Positions 40,475 through 41,150 of a DNA stretch of 41,150 bases are shown piece by piece. Under the pieces are notes generated by a model that had not been told where the DNA came from, did no database searches, and worked only from the letters and a program-made list of their open reading frames with translations. Each line of letters opens with the position of its first letter. Position 1 is the stretch's first letter. Source of the stretch: a bacterium (GTDB taxonomy: Bacteria > JAJVIF01 > JAPKYR01). The DNA lies in assembly GCA_026394215.1 (NCBI GenBank), contig JAPKYR010000150.1, positions 1 to 41,150 on the forward strand, read 5' to 3'. The position numbers were made by a program, and so were the translations under genes.

Positions 40475-41150
40475 CTACATCGGTGTCCCGTTTGTCTCCG
40501 GATCGATAGATTCATGCGGTGGTTCTATTTCAGCTACTTCTTCAATTACCTCAGCGGGTTGTTCGACAATAACCTCAATAGCTTCAGCCTTTGGCTCTTT
40601 AACCTGTTTTTCTACGCGCTTCGCTTTGGGTTCAGTTCCCTCGATCTCTATTACCCCTTCTCTAAGGGCCGCCTGAAGCTGCGTAGCGAAAACATTTTCA
40701 AGATCTCCCTGCGATCTCATGAACTCCGCTACTTCGCTCTTGCGCTGATAATCCGCCGCTCGACGGACAGAAAGTTTGATCCTCTTATTCTTCTTATCAA
40801 TGTTCATGATCAGAACATTGACCTTGTCGCCGGGATTGAAAACTTCCTTCGCATGCGAAATTTTATTGTCAACAAGCTCGGAAATATGCGCGAGACCTTC
40901 GAAGTAGTCGTCGAGTTTGATAAACGCTCCGAAATCCGCGGTTCTGACTACGATCCCTTCGACAACCCTGCCGGTTCTATACTTCTCCCCTATTGCTTCC
41001 CATGGATTCGGGAGAAGCTCGCGTCGGCCAAGACTTACGCGTTTATTCTTTTTATCGATTTTTAATATCTTAACCTTGATCGTGTCGCCTTCCTTCATGA
41101 CCTCGTCCGGATGATTTATCCGTCCAAGACTCATTTCGGAAATATGAAGA
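40475..41150 (-). CDS. rpsA: Ribosomal protein S1, C-terminal part (runs off window)
   Basis: The C-terminal about 225 residues of an S1-type protein; the frame stays open through the window edge. The edge encodes the end of one S1 (OB-fold) domain (HISEMSLGR), with its last part VKILKIDKKNKRVSLGRREL. A complete S1 domain follows: GRVVEGIVVRTADFGAFIKL, FEGLAHISEL and VLIMNIDKKNKRIKLSVR. The tail of about 90 residues is charged and Glu/Val/Pro-rich (VEKQVKEPKAEAIEVIVEQP), as in several non-proteobacterial S1 proteins. S1 unwinds and holds mRNA at the 30S subunit. An ATG at 41134 is internal to the S1 motif and is not the start. Without the N-terminus a different multi-S1-domain protein cannot be fully excluded. 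Confidence 0.88.
   Translation of the reverse strand, partial: LHISEMSLGRINHPDEVMKEGDTIKVKILKIDKKNKRVSLGRRELLPNPWEAIGEKYRTGRVVEGIVVRTADFGAFIKLDDYFEGLAHISELVDNKISHAKEVFNPGDKVNVLIMNIDKKNKRIKLSVRRAADYQRKSEVAEFMRSQGDLENVFATQLQAALREGVIEIEGTEPKAKRVEKQVKEPKAEAIEVIVEQPAEVIEEVAEIEPPHESIDPETNGTPM

Overview
The window comes from a diderm bacterium: it carries LptC and a heptose-kinase-like gene (lipopolysaccharide), type IV pilus/type II secretion genes (PilT, PilC, a prepilin), a SPOR-domain protein, a lytic transglycosylase and many secreted proteins. Base composition is near balanced by eye. A bifunctional phosphoglucose/phosphomannose isomerase, DUF3084, a Cam-type gamma-carbonic anhydrase fold and copper-amine-oxidase-N domains point to an uncultivated lineage rather than a well-studied proteobacterium; I cannot name the phylum. 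Nearly all genes lie on the minus strand, so transcription runs from high to low coordinates. Only a prepilin and map (19.2-21.3 kb) are on the plus strand.

Layout by coordinate: 1-3.3 kb, two PilT-type ATPases flanking PilC. 3.5-9.1 kb, alkyladenine DNA glycosylase, PGI/PMI, a presenilin/SPP-like membrane protein, a secreted beta-propeller with a copper-amine-oxidase-N domain, hisS and tRNA-His(GTG). 9.2-11.5 kb, small accessory genes: an unknown secreted protein, a His-rich metal-binding protein with its own promoter, an AT-rich orphan and an XRE regulator. 11.5-19.1 kb, a 'quinate dehydrogenase'-family protein, DUF3084, then a tight cluster (Ser/Thr kinase-FHA, unknown protein, lptC, deoxyhypusine-synthase-like protein, rfaE1). 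19.2-21.3 kb, plus-strand prepilin and map. 21.4-28.4 kb, yvcK, glmS, Slt-type lytic transglycosylase and PaaK-like ligase, largely a cell-wall precursor/turnover neighbourhood. 28.5-32.5 kb, a secreted propeller, acyl-CoA dehydrogenase and gpmI. 32.7-36.5 kb, three tandem HtrA/trypsin-like paralogues. 36.6-41.15 kb, gamma-CA-fold protein, SPOR protein, folC, coaE and the C-terminal part of ribosomal protein S1.

The most unusual content is: (i) the HtrA trio, in which only the middle copy keeps His-Asp-Ser and both flanking copies have lost all three catalytic residues (one is also frameshifted); (ii) a bacterial protein with the full D / GxGD / PALP signature of presenilin-type intramembrane aspartyl proteases; (iii) a close Cam-type carbonic anhydrase relative lacking two of three zinc histidines; (iv) dispersed palindromes sharing a GGGGACA core, resembling REP elements mobilised by RAYT transposases; (v) a possible frameshift separating a receptor-type kinase from its extracytoplasmic part. 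No CRISPR array, prophage or transposase gene was seen. No gene-free stretch exceeds about 250 bases.
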